A stretch of DNA of 20,411 nt. Source: Euryarchaeota archaeon UBA259. Its GTDB lineage: Archaea > Thermoplasmatota > Poseidoniia > Poseidoniales > Poseidoniaceae. Each line of letters starts with the position of its first letter. Within the stretch, counting starts at the first letter, position 1. Below the pieces are notes generated by a model, which worked only from the letters and a program-made list of their open reading frames with translations, ran no database searches and was not told the origin of the DNA. A program made the position numbers and the translations under genes. Shown here piece after piece: positions 14,314 to 20,411 of the stretch. The stretch covers positions 592-21,002 of the forward strand of contig DAXG01000026.1 in the NCBI GenBank assembly GCA_002506275.1, in the 5' to 3' direction.

Positions 14314-15432
14314 TCAAATTCCCCAATAGCGCTCAGTTTGCGCTTGACGGGTTCTTAAGGACCGAACAATGGTCATTGCCATCCACAGCACGACAATCCA
14401 AATCATTGGGTATTGTAAATCGTCAATGATGACCGGGACGCTGAATTCGTAGGATTCTCCAAGCAAAACCCGGATGGCGATGTCCAGCGCCGTATCGACA
14501 AACGAGTAGACGACCATACCAAAGATACCGAGTACCAAAAGCCGACCAGAAAAAGAACCGCGCTTCAACCGCAACAACATAAACCCAGCCGTGGAAGTCA
14601 AGAAAGCGATAACAATCCATGCAAGCGCAGAATGCACAACCTCGAGCCAAACGACGGACGAACTTGCTGAGAGGACTTGAGCGCTGTATTCTCGATATCC
14701 TTCTGCTACAGCGAAAATAGCACTGAACAATGTTGCCGTCCACAGGAGTGAAGAGAACATGGCAGCATCGGCGTTATCACGCATCTCTTGAATCACTTTG
14801 TTGACGGTGGTTTCAATTCCAGCACCCTTACTCAACAAGTACAAGCCCGTTACAAGCGGCAATCCCCCAATGACGATGCCTCCGATTTCGTTAGGTAGCA
14901 TAATTCCAAGTCCAAATAAAGCCATGACAAGCCCAACTGGAATCATAATTTTTGCACGCCACTTTGGATCTTCTAATGCTTTTACAATGTAGTAATACGT
15001 TCCTTCAATACCCTTTGATTGTTTGACAATGATTTTCTCGACATGGTCGATACGAACTTGAGACTGAATGATTGGAAGCACCGATTCGTCCTCGGCTCCG
15101 TCCGTCACCAGAATGGCTTTGTCGGGTTGGAATGCTGCAACGACTTCTTCCAGTTGGGCAGCAACTGCTCGGTCGGAGCGAATTCCGACTTTTTCGTCAC
15201 CCGTGAGGATAGCAATTTCGACTTCTTCCTCTTCTGCATTGTTCTCTGCAAGGTTGTCGTGCTGCGACAAGGCTCCAAGAATTGCGTTTGTATCGCTTTC
15301 CTCTGGGTCTGCGATTCCAAGTTTTAGAGCCGCAGCCATCACTTGGCGGCGGCCAACAACCGGTCCGCGAATTCCGGTTTTAACGCCGAGGTCATTATCT
15401 CGGTCGACGGTTAAAACAAGTGTTCGAGTCAT
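14314..15432 (-). CDS. DUF373 family membrane protein
   Basis: 372 residues. The N-terminus R-T-L-V-L-T-V-D-R-D-N-D-L-G is the family signature. Residues 1 to about 150 form a soluble domain with an acidic stretch (N-A-E-E-E-E-V-E) and the strand-loop A-I-L-V-T-D-G-A-E-D-E-S. From about 160 to the end there are six or so membrane helices. DUF373 is found mainly in archaea and its function is unknown. The ATG at 15432 is chosen over the ATG at 15438 because GGTGA lies at ideal spacing (6 nt) before it and known members begin directly with this signature. The gene follows the primase gene on the same strand with a gap of about 65 bases, so co-transcription is likely. Confidence 0.92.
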   Translation of the reverse strand: MTRTLVLTVDRDNDLGVKTGIRGPVVGRRQVMAAALKLGIADPEESDTNAILGALSQHDNLAENNAEEEEVEIAILTGDEKVGIRSDRAVAAQLEEVVAAFQPDKAILVTDGAEDESVLPIIQSQVRIDHVEKIIVKQSKGIEGTYYYIVKALEDPKWRAKIMIPVGLVMALFGLGIMLPNEIGGIVIGGLPLVTGLYLLSKGAGIETTVNKVIQEMRDNADAAMFSSLLWTATLFSAIFAVAEGYREYSAQVLSASSSVVWLEVVHSALAWIVIAFLTSTAGFMLLRLKRGSFSGRLLVLGIFGMVVYSFVDTALDIAIRVLLGESYEFSVPVIIDDLQYPMIWIVVLWMAMTIVRSLRTRQAQTERYWGI

Positions 15433-15499
15433 TGGCATTCACCGGTGTATGGTGGATGCTAACCACTCACCTGTTTCAAAGTCTTCGCGCGAATGCCCG

Positions 15500-16750
15500 T
15501 TAATCCGATGAATCTTCGGCATTTTCTTTCGGCTCATTTTGACTCGATACAAGTGCGATGGCTTGAGCCTCTGCTTGCTTGTTTTTGGCTTTCCACCGTT
15601 GGGTTGCTCGAATATATTTCAGCGGATGGTCAAGCCAAGGCTGGTCGCATAATCGGTCGTCTCCTGGGAGTACTGGGCAATTGTGGTTCACCTTCAATTT
15701 CCCACAACCTGAAGGCGTGTATGCGTGTTGATAGACGTGGTCAACTTGGTACGATGTGGTACTTTCACTAAAATCAGGAGCACCTCTAAAAAATGCTACA
15801 CACGATTCTTTGGGAAGCGCGAGCGTCGCAGCCATCGATGCTAAGAAGAGTCGCCCGAAGTGGTTCAAGTTGACTCCGTTTGCCAACTCGGCAACAGCCT
15901 TTCTCATGCATGGAGGCCAATCGTTTTCATCAGCGCCTACCAAAGCAATGGCCTCAGTTGCCTTGTTGGCCATCAAATTGCGAACCATGCCAACCGGTTC
16001 TGCCAATCGCACTGCCAAATCCATGGTGATTTCGCCCATTTTTTCCAGCGCTTCCTGCTCTACGCCGTTCTTAATTCGCTCACGCAACAACCGAGATAGT
16101 TTCGCCGACGAGCCGTATTGCGGTTCTTCGAAGAGAGTCACCCAACCATCACGAACGTCGCAGTTCGGAAGCCGCCAGCGTGAACCGGTAATTTTGGGAC
16201 AGATTTCGATAAAATCACTCAATCCAATCTTCCACAGCGGCCCGGATGAAGAACGGCGCTGTTGTTGAAGGGCTCCGCCATAATTTTGAGTTGGATCAGC
16301 GCTTGCCGCTAAGTTTTGGCCTTCAGCACGCTGAATATTGGCAATATAGGTCCGTGCGATAACATCGAGGTTTTTGTGATCTCTGATGAGAACTTGTTCC
16401 GCCCGTGCAGCCTCAGCCTGCGCCCATCGGGCGATCAAACGCTCGTCTTCAGAAGCACAAACGACCAAGCGGGCGTAGTAGAATGAAAAGGCCTCGATAA
16501 TCCGTCCTTCTTCGGTAAATAAATCCCCACCTACGACTTCAACACCTTCCTTTGATTGAATGGAATCGATGAGGCGAATACGAGCGCGGGACCGAGCTTT
16601 TTCCATCCAAGCACCGTCCAACAATTCATCCAAATCGATGCCGTGTTGAACGGCCATACCTCGAATCCAATCGCCTGCTTGAGGCAGAAATGGGTATCGA
16701 GCAAACGTCACCTCGTCCACAAGCGCAGGGAGCGTTCTTGGGACGGGCAT
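15500..16750 (-). CDS. priL: DNA primase large subunit
   Basis: 416 residues. PriL works with the catalytic subunit PriS to make RNA primers for replication; the large subunit holds a 4Fe-4S cluster in its C-terminal domain. The cluster ligands are visible: C281 in P-P-C-M-R-K-A, C349 in Y-T-P-S-G-C-G, C358 in N-H-N-C-P and C368 in R-L-C-D-Q-P-W-L-D-H-P. The upstream Y-P-F-L-P-Q-A motif is also typical. PriS is not in this window. The tail after about 385 is charged and low-complexity. The ATG at 16750 is preferred over 16756 because a TATA-like site is centred 26 nt upstream; the difference is two residues. The DUF373 gene follows on the same strand, and mptE diverges from it with about 49 bases between the starts. 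Confidence 0.95.
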   Translation of the reverse strand: MPVPRTLPALVDEVTFARYPFLPQAGDWIRGMAVQHGIDLDELLDGAWMEKARSRARIRLIDSIQSKEGVEVVGGDLFTEEGRIIEAFSFYYARLVVCASEDERLIARWAQAEAARAEQVLIRDHKNLDVIARTYIANIQRAEGQNLAASADPTQNYGGALQQQRRSSSGPLWKIGLSDFIEICPKITGSRWRLPNCDVRDGWVTLFEEPQYGSSAKLSRLLRERIKNGVEQEALEKMGEITMDLAVRLAEPVGMVRNLMANKATEAIALVGADENDWPPCMRKAVAELANGVNLNHFGRLFLASMAATLALPKESCVAFFRGAPDFSESTTSYQVDHVYQHAYTPSGCGKLKVNHNCPVLPGDDRLCDQPWLDHPLKYIRATQRWKAKNKQAEAQAIALVSSQNEPKENAEDSSD

Positions 16751-16772
16751 GACCATCCCAAGCGCTTCAACT

Positions 16773-16779
16773 GCATAAG
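16773..16779. promoter_or_regulatory. TATA-like element apparently shared by priL and mptE
   Basis: GCATAAG (plus) / CTTATGC (minus) is the only AT-rich TATA-like site in the 49-base gap. It is centred 24 nt before the mptE ATG (16800) and 26 nt before the priL ATG (16750). Both distances fit leaderless transcripts. Confidence 0.4.
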
Positions 16780-16799
16780 AACTTCAACAAACTGAACGG

Positions 16800-17549
16800 A
16801 TGTTTCATGTGGGCGAAGCCATTGCACAGAACATGCACATGGCGCCCATACCGAGTGTATTTTCAGTTCAGTCTGAAGTACGGGAAGCATTTGGTTGGTC
16901 GGAGCATGACGATACCGACAGTGCCGAATTGTTGTTACGAACCTTGGAGGGACATGCTCTTTGGTCTCCTGAAAAAAGGGAAGCAACGCTGGAACACCTT
17001 CAGCAAAGACTTGTCAATGCTGAGCGGGTCGTGCTTTTGGGCGCAGCCGTTGAGCCTTCGGAATTGCATAGATTCAATGACACTCGGGCTGTTTTTGTCG
17101 CTGCAGATGGAGCAGTAGGGGCGCTTCAATCCTACGAACACCTCGCTTGTGTTGTATCTGATTTTGATGGTGCAGAACATCTCGATAAGGCGGCAGAAGC
17201 AGGTCAAACCATCATCGCGCATGCCCACGGTGACAACTCTTCTCAATGGAAACGAATACTTACGAAATGGCAGGAACATTCACAACCTCCTTCACTTGTT
17301 CTTTCCCACCAAGTCACCAAAGAACTCTCTGGGATGTACAATTTCGGAGGATTCACTGATGGAGACCGTGCGTTGTGCTTTGTGTTGTCGATGGGAGTTG
17401 CGCCTGAAAAGGTCGAATTGGTAGGCTTCTCAACAATGAAAATAGGCGCCTGGTCGGCGACAACGACCCCTTCACTCAAGATGCAGAAACTTGAATGGAT
17501 GAAACGTATTGTGTCCGAATTAGGATTTGGAGATTCAATACGCAGTTGA
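16800..17549 (+). CDS. mptE: 6-hydroxymethyl-7,8-dihydropterin pyrophosphokinase (DUF115, MptE type)
   Basis: 249 residues. MptE transfers pyrophosphate from ATP to 6-hydroxymethyl-dihydropterin, a step toward tetrahydromethanopterin or folate-type pterins in archaea. The family motifs are visible in order: V-L-L-G-A-A-V-E-P-S (about 78-87), A-D-G-A (102-105), V-S-D-F-D-G (119-124), H-A-H-G-D-N (141-146) and N-F-G-G-F-T-D-G-D-R-A (about 181-191). The D-x-D-G and H-x-H-G-D-N loops are thought to bind metal and nucleotide. The start at 16800 is supported by the TATA-like site 24 nt upstream; in-frame ATGs follow at 16833 and 16839. No other pterin gene lies nearby. Confidence 0.9.
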   Translation: MFHVGEAIAQNMHMAPIPSVFSVQSEVREAFGWSEHDDTDSAELLLRTLEGHALWSPEKREATLEHLQQRLVNAERVVLLGAAVEPSELHRFNDTRAVFVAADGAVGALQSYEHLACVVSDFDGAEHLDKAAEAGQTIIAHAHGDNSSQWKRILTKWQEHSQPPSLVLSHQVTKELSGMYNFGGFTDGDRALCFVLSMGVAPEKVELVGFSTMKIGAWSATTTPSLKMQKLEWMKRIVSELGFGDSIRS

Positions 17550-17587
17550 AAACATACTGCTAAAACCTATCAGTGGGAAGTGCAGAC

Positions 17588-18211
17588 ATGGACAGGGGGC
17601 GTCTAAACATGATTTTGTGGCCCGTTGCCCTGCTTCTTGTGAATTCTCTTTGGAGCGGTATTTCAGACAATGCCGCACCGTATGAAATCAACGACTATGA
17701 CCACGCCATCGAAGAGAGAACCGTTTCTCTTGGCGGAGTGTTCGGGCAGGAGAGGTCTATGCCATCTACGTTCGAGTTCGAATTCGAAGCACTCACTTCA
17801 GACGGAGGCTCCATTGGATGGGAAATCATCGATAAGCAAGGACAAATTGTTGCGCAGTGGTCTGGGGAACTCGGTGATGAGACGCCGAATTGGAACGGCG
17901 AGCTCATGCCGGGAACCTACGTAGTAAAGACGAATACCGACCCAGGCATCATCACCGAACAGACGCTTTACATTCAACCGTTTGCATCCTATTCTATCGA
18001 AGGACACGTACTCCTCTCTTCGATGCTGATCTTGTTTGCTTTCGGAGAAACCATCGTTCGAAAGAAAGGTGGAGAGTACTTTGCCAAGAAAAAAGAGAAT
18101 GCCCCCAAATCGCCCGTTCAAGCCCCTTTCTCCAAAACAAGAGCTGGAATGCCTGAAGATGATTTGGCCTTGCTCGAAGATTCACCATGGCGCGCCCCCA
18201 AAGGCCTCTAA
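17588..18211 (+). CDS. Two-helix membrane protein with extracytoplasmic beta domain
   Basis: 207 residues. Residues about 8-24 form an N-terminal helix (signal anchor), and residues about 140-158 a second (V-L-L-S-S-M-L-I-L-F-A-F-G). Between them about 110 residues look like an outside beta-sandwich, with G-S-I-G-W-E-I-I-D-K-Q-G, W-S-G-E-L and L-M-P-G-T-Y-V-V-K-T, a pattern common in immunoglobulin-like or pre-peptidase-type domains. The tail is cytoplasmic and basic (V-R-K-K-G-G-E-Y-F-A-K-K-K), ending in an acidic piece. The function is unknown. The ATG at 17588 is chosen because GGAAGTG lies 5 nt upstream; an in-frame GTG at 17573 would add five residues. It lies 38 bases after mptE and may be co-transcribed. 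Confidence 0.78.
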   Translation: MDRGRLNMILWPVALLLVNSLWSGISDNAAPYEINDYDHAIEERTVSLGGVFGQERSMPSTFEFEFEALTSDGGSIGWEIIDKQGQIVAQWSGELGDETPNWNGELMPGTYVVKTNTDPGIITEQTLYIQPFASYSIEGHVLLSSMLILFAFGETIVRKKGGEYFAKKKENAPKSPVQAPFSKTRAGMPEDDLALLEDSPWRAPKGL

Positions 18212-18218
18212 AAGAGGC
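18204..18218 (+). terminator. Hairpin overlapping a stop codon, possible terminator
   Basis: GCCTCT-AAA-AGAGGC is a perfect 6-bp stem with a 3-base loop that contains part of the TAA stop (18209-18211) of the upstream gene. No long T-run follows, so it may instead protect or mark the 3' end of the message. Confidence 0.35.
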
Positions 18219-18292
18219 AATGCGTCAAGAATTACACGCCCGATTTACGCCCTTCTCCCCGATACAAATGCCGAATTCTCTGAAAACAGAAG

Positions 18293-18298
18293 TATAAA
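18293..18298 (+). promoter_or_regulatory. TATA box for the SDR-Rieske pair
   Basis: TATAAA, preceded by purine-rich ACAGAAG, is centred about 27 nt before the ATG at 18323. This is the clearest TATA box in the window and fits a leaderless transcript. It lies in the otherwise empty 111-base gap between 18211 and 18323. Confidence 0.65.
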
Positions 18299-18322
18299 TG
18301 CGCTCTTCATAAATTGGAACAC

Positions 18323-19054
18323 ATGGGCCAGTCCTTCCTCATCATCGGTGCAAGCAGCGATATCGCTCTCGAACTTGGTCAGTCTCTCTTGGATAAAGGC
18401 CATACACTAACCCTCCTCGCACGGGATGTAGACCGAGTACAACCTCTCGTGGATCAAGGTGCTCATCTGATTCATGGTGATGCATTGGACGCTGAATCAG
18501 TCCAGTCAGCAGTCGATAAGGCCAAAGAAGCCGGAGAAGGCGCAATTGCAGGGGTTGCACATCTTGTTGGGTCGCTGGTTATACGTCCCCCTCACGCACT
18601 CGCCCTTGATGCATTCAATGAGGTCGTTCACACTAACCTTTCAAGCGCCTTTCTAACACTCTCAGTCGCTTGTAAGACCATGCTTCGCAGCGGCGGTGGC
18701 CGGCTTGTTTTTACTTCCAGTGTGGCGGCAACTCTCGGGTTAATGAATCACGAGGCGATAGCCGCTGCGAAGGGTGGAGTCGAAGCGATGGTACGTTCTG
18801 CAGCCGCAACATACAGCCAACGCAGCATACGTTTGAACGTGGTCGCACCAGGTCTTACGGAGACAAGGTTGGCAGCAACTTTGCTTCGTTCAGACGCAAT
18901 GAAGGAAGCGGCGGTAAGCAAAATCCCCCTCAAGAGAATCAATCAAAAACAAGAGATAGCAGCAACCATGCAATGGTTGCTGTGCGATGCGCCGGACAAC
19001 ATCACCGGCCAAGTGTTCCATCTTGACGGTGGAATGAGTCAAATCAGTGGGTGA
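18323..19054 (+). CDS. Short-chain dehydrogenase/reductase family protein lacking the catalytic Tyr
   Basis: 243 residues, the classical SDR length. The Rossmann nucleotide loop is I-I-G-A-S-S-D-I-A (about 7-15), D53 begins a cofactor-side loop, N105 sits in H-T-N-L-S-S-A-F, and S132-S133 in F-T-S-S provide the catalytic Ser. The active-site Y-x-x-x-K motif is replaced by I146-A-A-A-K150 in N-H-E-A-I-A-A-A-K, so the Tyr is missing while Lys stays. N-V-V-A-P-G and the C-terminal H-L-D-G-G are normal. A sub-family with N-H-E-A-I-A-A-A-K occurs, as I recall, in other microbes, so this may be an inherited variant rather than decay. The ATG at 18323 fits the TATA box; an upstream TTG at 18314 is unlikely. 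Its stop overlaps the ribosome site of the Rieske gene. Confidence 0.9.
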   Translation: MGQSFLIIGASSDIALELGQSLLDKGHTLTLLARDVDRVQPLVDQGAHLIHGDALDAESVQSAVDKAKEAGEGAIAGVAHLVGSLVIRPPHALALDAFNEVVHTNLSSAFLTLSVACKTMLRSGGGRLVFTSSVAATLGLMNHEAIAAAKGGVEAMVRSAAATYSQRSIRLNVVAPGLTETRLAATLLRSDAMKEAAVSKIPLKRINQKQEIAATMQWLLCDAPDNITGQVFHLDGGMSQISG

Positions 19055-19058
19055 TACA

Positions 19059-19415
19059 ATGGAATGGAAAAATGCAGTGAAAACAAAGCGCTTGAAACCC
19101 GGCAAAACCAAGATGGTGACCTTTGGCGTCAAAACGGTCATGGTCGGACAAATTGGTGATGATTACTTCGCTACCGAAGGATTGTGCCGCCACATGCGCT
19201 GGCCACTGGCTTGGGGTGCTAAAATTGAAGACGGATGCATTCGATGCCCATTGCACCAGACGACCTATCAAATCGATGACGGAGAGGTAACCGAATGGTC
19301 CCCGTTCCCGCTTTTCCCTCCGTACGGTAAGCTGCTTGGTAAATTATCCAAACAAAAAGATTTGAAAATCTACGAGACTCGAGTCGAAGGCGACTTTGTT
19401 CAAATCGAGATTTGA
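19059..19415 (+). CDS. Rieske [2Fe-2S] ferredoxin-like protein
   Basis: 118 residues, a free-standing soluble Rieske domain. The cluster ligands are C43-R-H45 and C63-P-L-H66, the standard C-x-H and C-x-x-H pairs with 17 residues between them. The intervening G-x-x-x-x-D-G-C-I-R-C and the following T-T-Y-Q-I-D-D-G-E-V are typical of the ferredoxin-like subgroup that passes electrons to oxygenases or reductases. The ATG at 19059 has GGTGA 4 nt upstream, and that site overlaps the SDR stop codon (19052-19054), so translation is probably coupled. The earlier in-frame GTG at 19047 is therefore not needed. No oxygenase partner is in the window. Confidence 0.92.
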   Translation: MEWKNAVKTKRLKPGKTKMVTFGVKTVMVGQIGDDYFATEGLCRHMRWPLAWGAKIEDGCIRCPLHQTTYQIDDGEVTEWSPFPLFPPYGKLLGKLSKQKDLKIYETRVEGDFVQIEI

Positions 19416-19417
19416 AC

Positions 19418-20411
19418 TCAGACTTTCAGATTTGCTTGGCGAGCGAGTAATACGATTCTCATGCTGTGCTCAAGCATGGCCGCATTTGACCACGCTTGGT
19501 CGAGATTGGCTCCAACCGCATAGGCTCCCATTCCCCGAACAACAACACAGCGCATGCCACCTTGATACAATGCTTCAGTAATTTGCTTCAGGAAGTCTGC
19601 AGGGTCTCCATCATCAGGGTCAACGATGATCACGTTACCAATTTGCTCTTTTCCAAGAACATCGATTGGCTGAACTAAGACGAGATCTTTCTCACAACTT
19701 GCTGCGGTGGTGTATGGGCCGTGCGAGTGGATTACCGCTGCAGGGCCGCCAGTTACAGCGCTGCTTGCCAGTGCTAGAATGACTTCCAATGTCCTCCAAT
19801 CTGCTGGTGCACCTCGGGGCGCCGCTTTTCCAAGGAACCCCGCACACAAACCTCGCTCATCAAGCCGCGGTAACATTACCCTGTTTCGAGTCGACACCAT
19901 GATGCCCAGATTATCTGGATGCAACATGGCGATAGTGCCCATGGTGGCTCGAATGAGTTGTTCTCTGTCGAGTTGTCGAGCGAGACGGGCAAAGTCACTT
20001 ACTATGTGAGCGCCGATGACAATGTCTTCGATGACCGCAGGCGGCATTGGGGGCGTCTCGAGTTCTTCGATAACATCAACCGCTCCAGCCATTGACATTC
20101 GTAGCCGTTCGACTTCAGCATTGAGGCGCGCGATCTCCTGTTCCGCTAGCGCCTGTTGCTCGTCGGTTGGATGAACGTTCATGTCCTGAACAGGTCGTTT
20201 TTCAGCAGATTTGACCTCGTCATTGACTGGTGAAACCTCGTGTTCAGGAATACTTTCGTCTTTCTCCTCCACAACTTCAGCAGGAGGGTTTCCTTCAGGC
20301 TCTACTGGGGAGTCGGTAGGTGCTTCATCCGGAGTTGGCATCTCTTCAACGCTCTCCTCAGTCGCTGGTTCAGTGCTTTCCCCGTCTGCTGCAGGCGGCT
20401 CAGATGGTGGG
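19418..20411 (-). CDS. Class II aldolase/adducin-like protein with acidic N-terminal extension (start beyond right edge)
   Basis: The frame is open to the right edge, so the true start is outside; 330 residues are visible. An internal ATG at 20341 exists, but the sequence before it is the same acidic, proline-rich type (P-P-S-E-P-P-A-A-D-G-E, E-P-A-T-E-E-S-V-E-E), so the gene very likely continues. Counting from that ATG: residues 1-58 are acidic/proline-rich, about 60-95 form a coiled coil (E-I-A-R-L-N-A-E-V-E-R-L), and about 105-300 form the class II aldolase fold. The H-S-H pair (H205, H207) matches two zinc ligands of fuculose-phosphate aldolase. The place of the third, normally in an R/N-x-H-G loop, reads R-G-M-G (M271). 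The role may be structural or a changed enzyme. It converges on the Rieske gene with a 2-base gap. Confidence 0.8.
   Translation of the reverse strand, partial: PPSEPPAADGESTEPATEESVEEMPTPDEAPTDSPVEPEGNPPAEVVEEKDESIPEHEVSPVNDEVKSAEKRPVQDMNVHPTDEQQALAEQEIARLNAEVERLRMSMAGAVDVIEELETPPMPPAVIEDIVIGAHIVSDFARLARQLDREQLIRATMGTIAMLHPDNLGIMVSTRNRVMLPRLDERGLCAGFLGKAAPRGAPADWRTLEVILALASSAVTGGPAAVIHSHGPYTTAASCEKDLVLVQPIDVLGKEQIGNVIIVDPDDGDPADFLKQITEALYQGGMRCVVVRGMGAYAVGANLDQAWSNAAMLEHSMRIVLLARQANLKV

Noticed and set aside
18836..18905. Possible second SDR active-site Tyr (Y in A-A-T-Y-S)
   Set aside because: It lies 14 residues after the active-site Lys, the wrong place for the catalytic Tyr, and is a common position in the fold.
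1..20411. CRISPR arrays, tRNA or rRNA genes, insertion sequences, phage or toxin-antitoxin genes
   Set aside because: I read both strands for regular direct repeats, tRNA arm patterns, transposase motifs and small paired genes and saw none. A covariance-model scan would be the decisive check for RNAs.

Overview
The window looks like chromosomal DNA of a planktonic euryarchaeon, most likely Marine Group II (Poseidoniia) or a close relative. The sequence shows an archaeal primase large subunit (PriL), an archaeal pterin pyrophosphokinase (MptE), a DUF373 membrane protein, and TATA boxes placed about 24-28 nt before start codons, as on leaderless archaeal transcripts. The lineage name is an inference; no rRNA gene is present. 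Genes are tightly packed: every convergent junction has a gap of 0-9 nt.

Left part (1-5150). Two divergent exported or membrane-anchored proteins, a cupredoxin-like protein cut by the left edge and an LVIVD-repeat propeller, face away from each other. Then come three minus-strand genes: a four-helix membrane protein, an 88-residue protein with a polar threonine/histidine/aspartate-rich head and a membrane tail, and an ATP-dependent PEP carboxykinase (gluconeogenesis). A 193-base divergent gap separates pckA from the next gene.

Middle (5151-13670). A 1302-residue polytopic membrane protein of unknown function is followed by a LURP-one/tubby-like protein. On the minus strand lies a run that reads zinc-ribbon protein, unknown protein, membrane-anchored winged-helix protein, left-handed beta-helix acetyltransferase and phosphohexomutase (GlmM-like). 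The last two are 4 nt apart and fit two successive steps of UDP-GlcNAc synthesis (GlcN-6-P to GlcN-1-P to GlcNAc-1-P), with the nucleotidyltransferase domain of GlmU absent here.

Right part (13734-20411). A two-CBS-domain protein converges on a PriL-DUF373 pair. MptE (tetrahydromethanopterin/folate-type pterin synthesis) diverges from PriL. Then follow a two-helix membrane protein, an SDR protein that lacks the usual catalytic tyrosine and is coupled to a Rieske ferredoxin-like protein, and a class II aldolase-like protein with a long acidic/proline-rich head that runs off the right edge.

Expression pattern seen in the sequence: many genes that open a transcription unit have a TATA box about 25 nt before the start and no Shine-Dalgarno site. 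Several downstream genes (GlmM, DUF373, Rieske, the unknown gene at 13210) and pckA have GGTGA/GGAGG sites. No rRNA, tRNA, CRISPR array, insertion sequence or phage gene was recognised. I found no clear new defence or mobile system; the most unusual items are the overlapping gene pair near 12.4-12.5 kb, two enzyme-fold proteins with altered active sites, and TATA boxes apparently shared by divergent genes.
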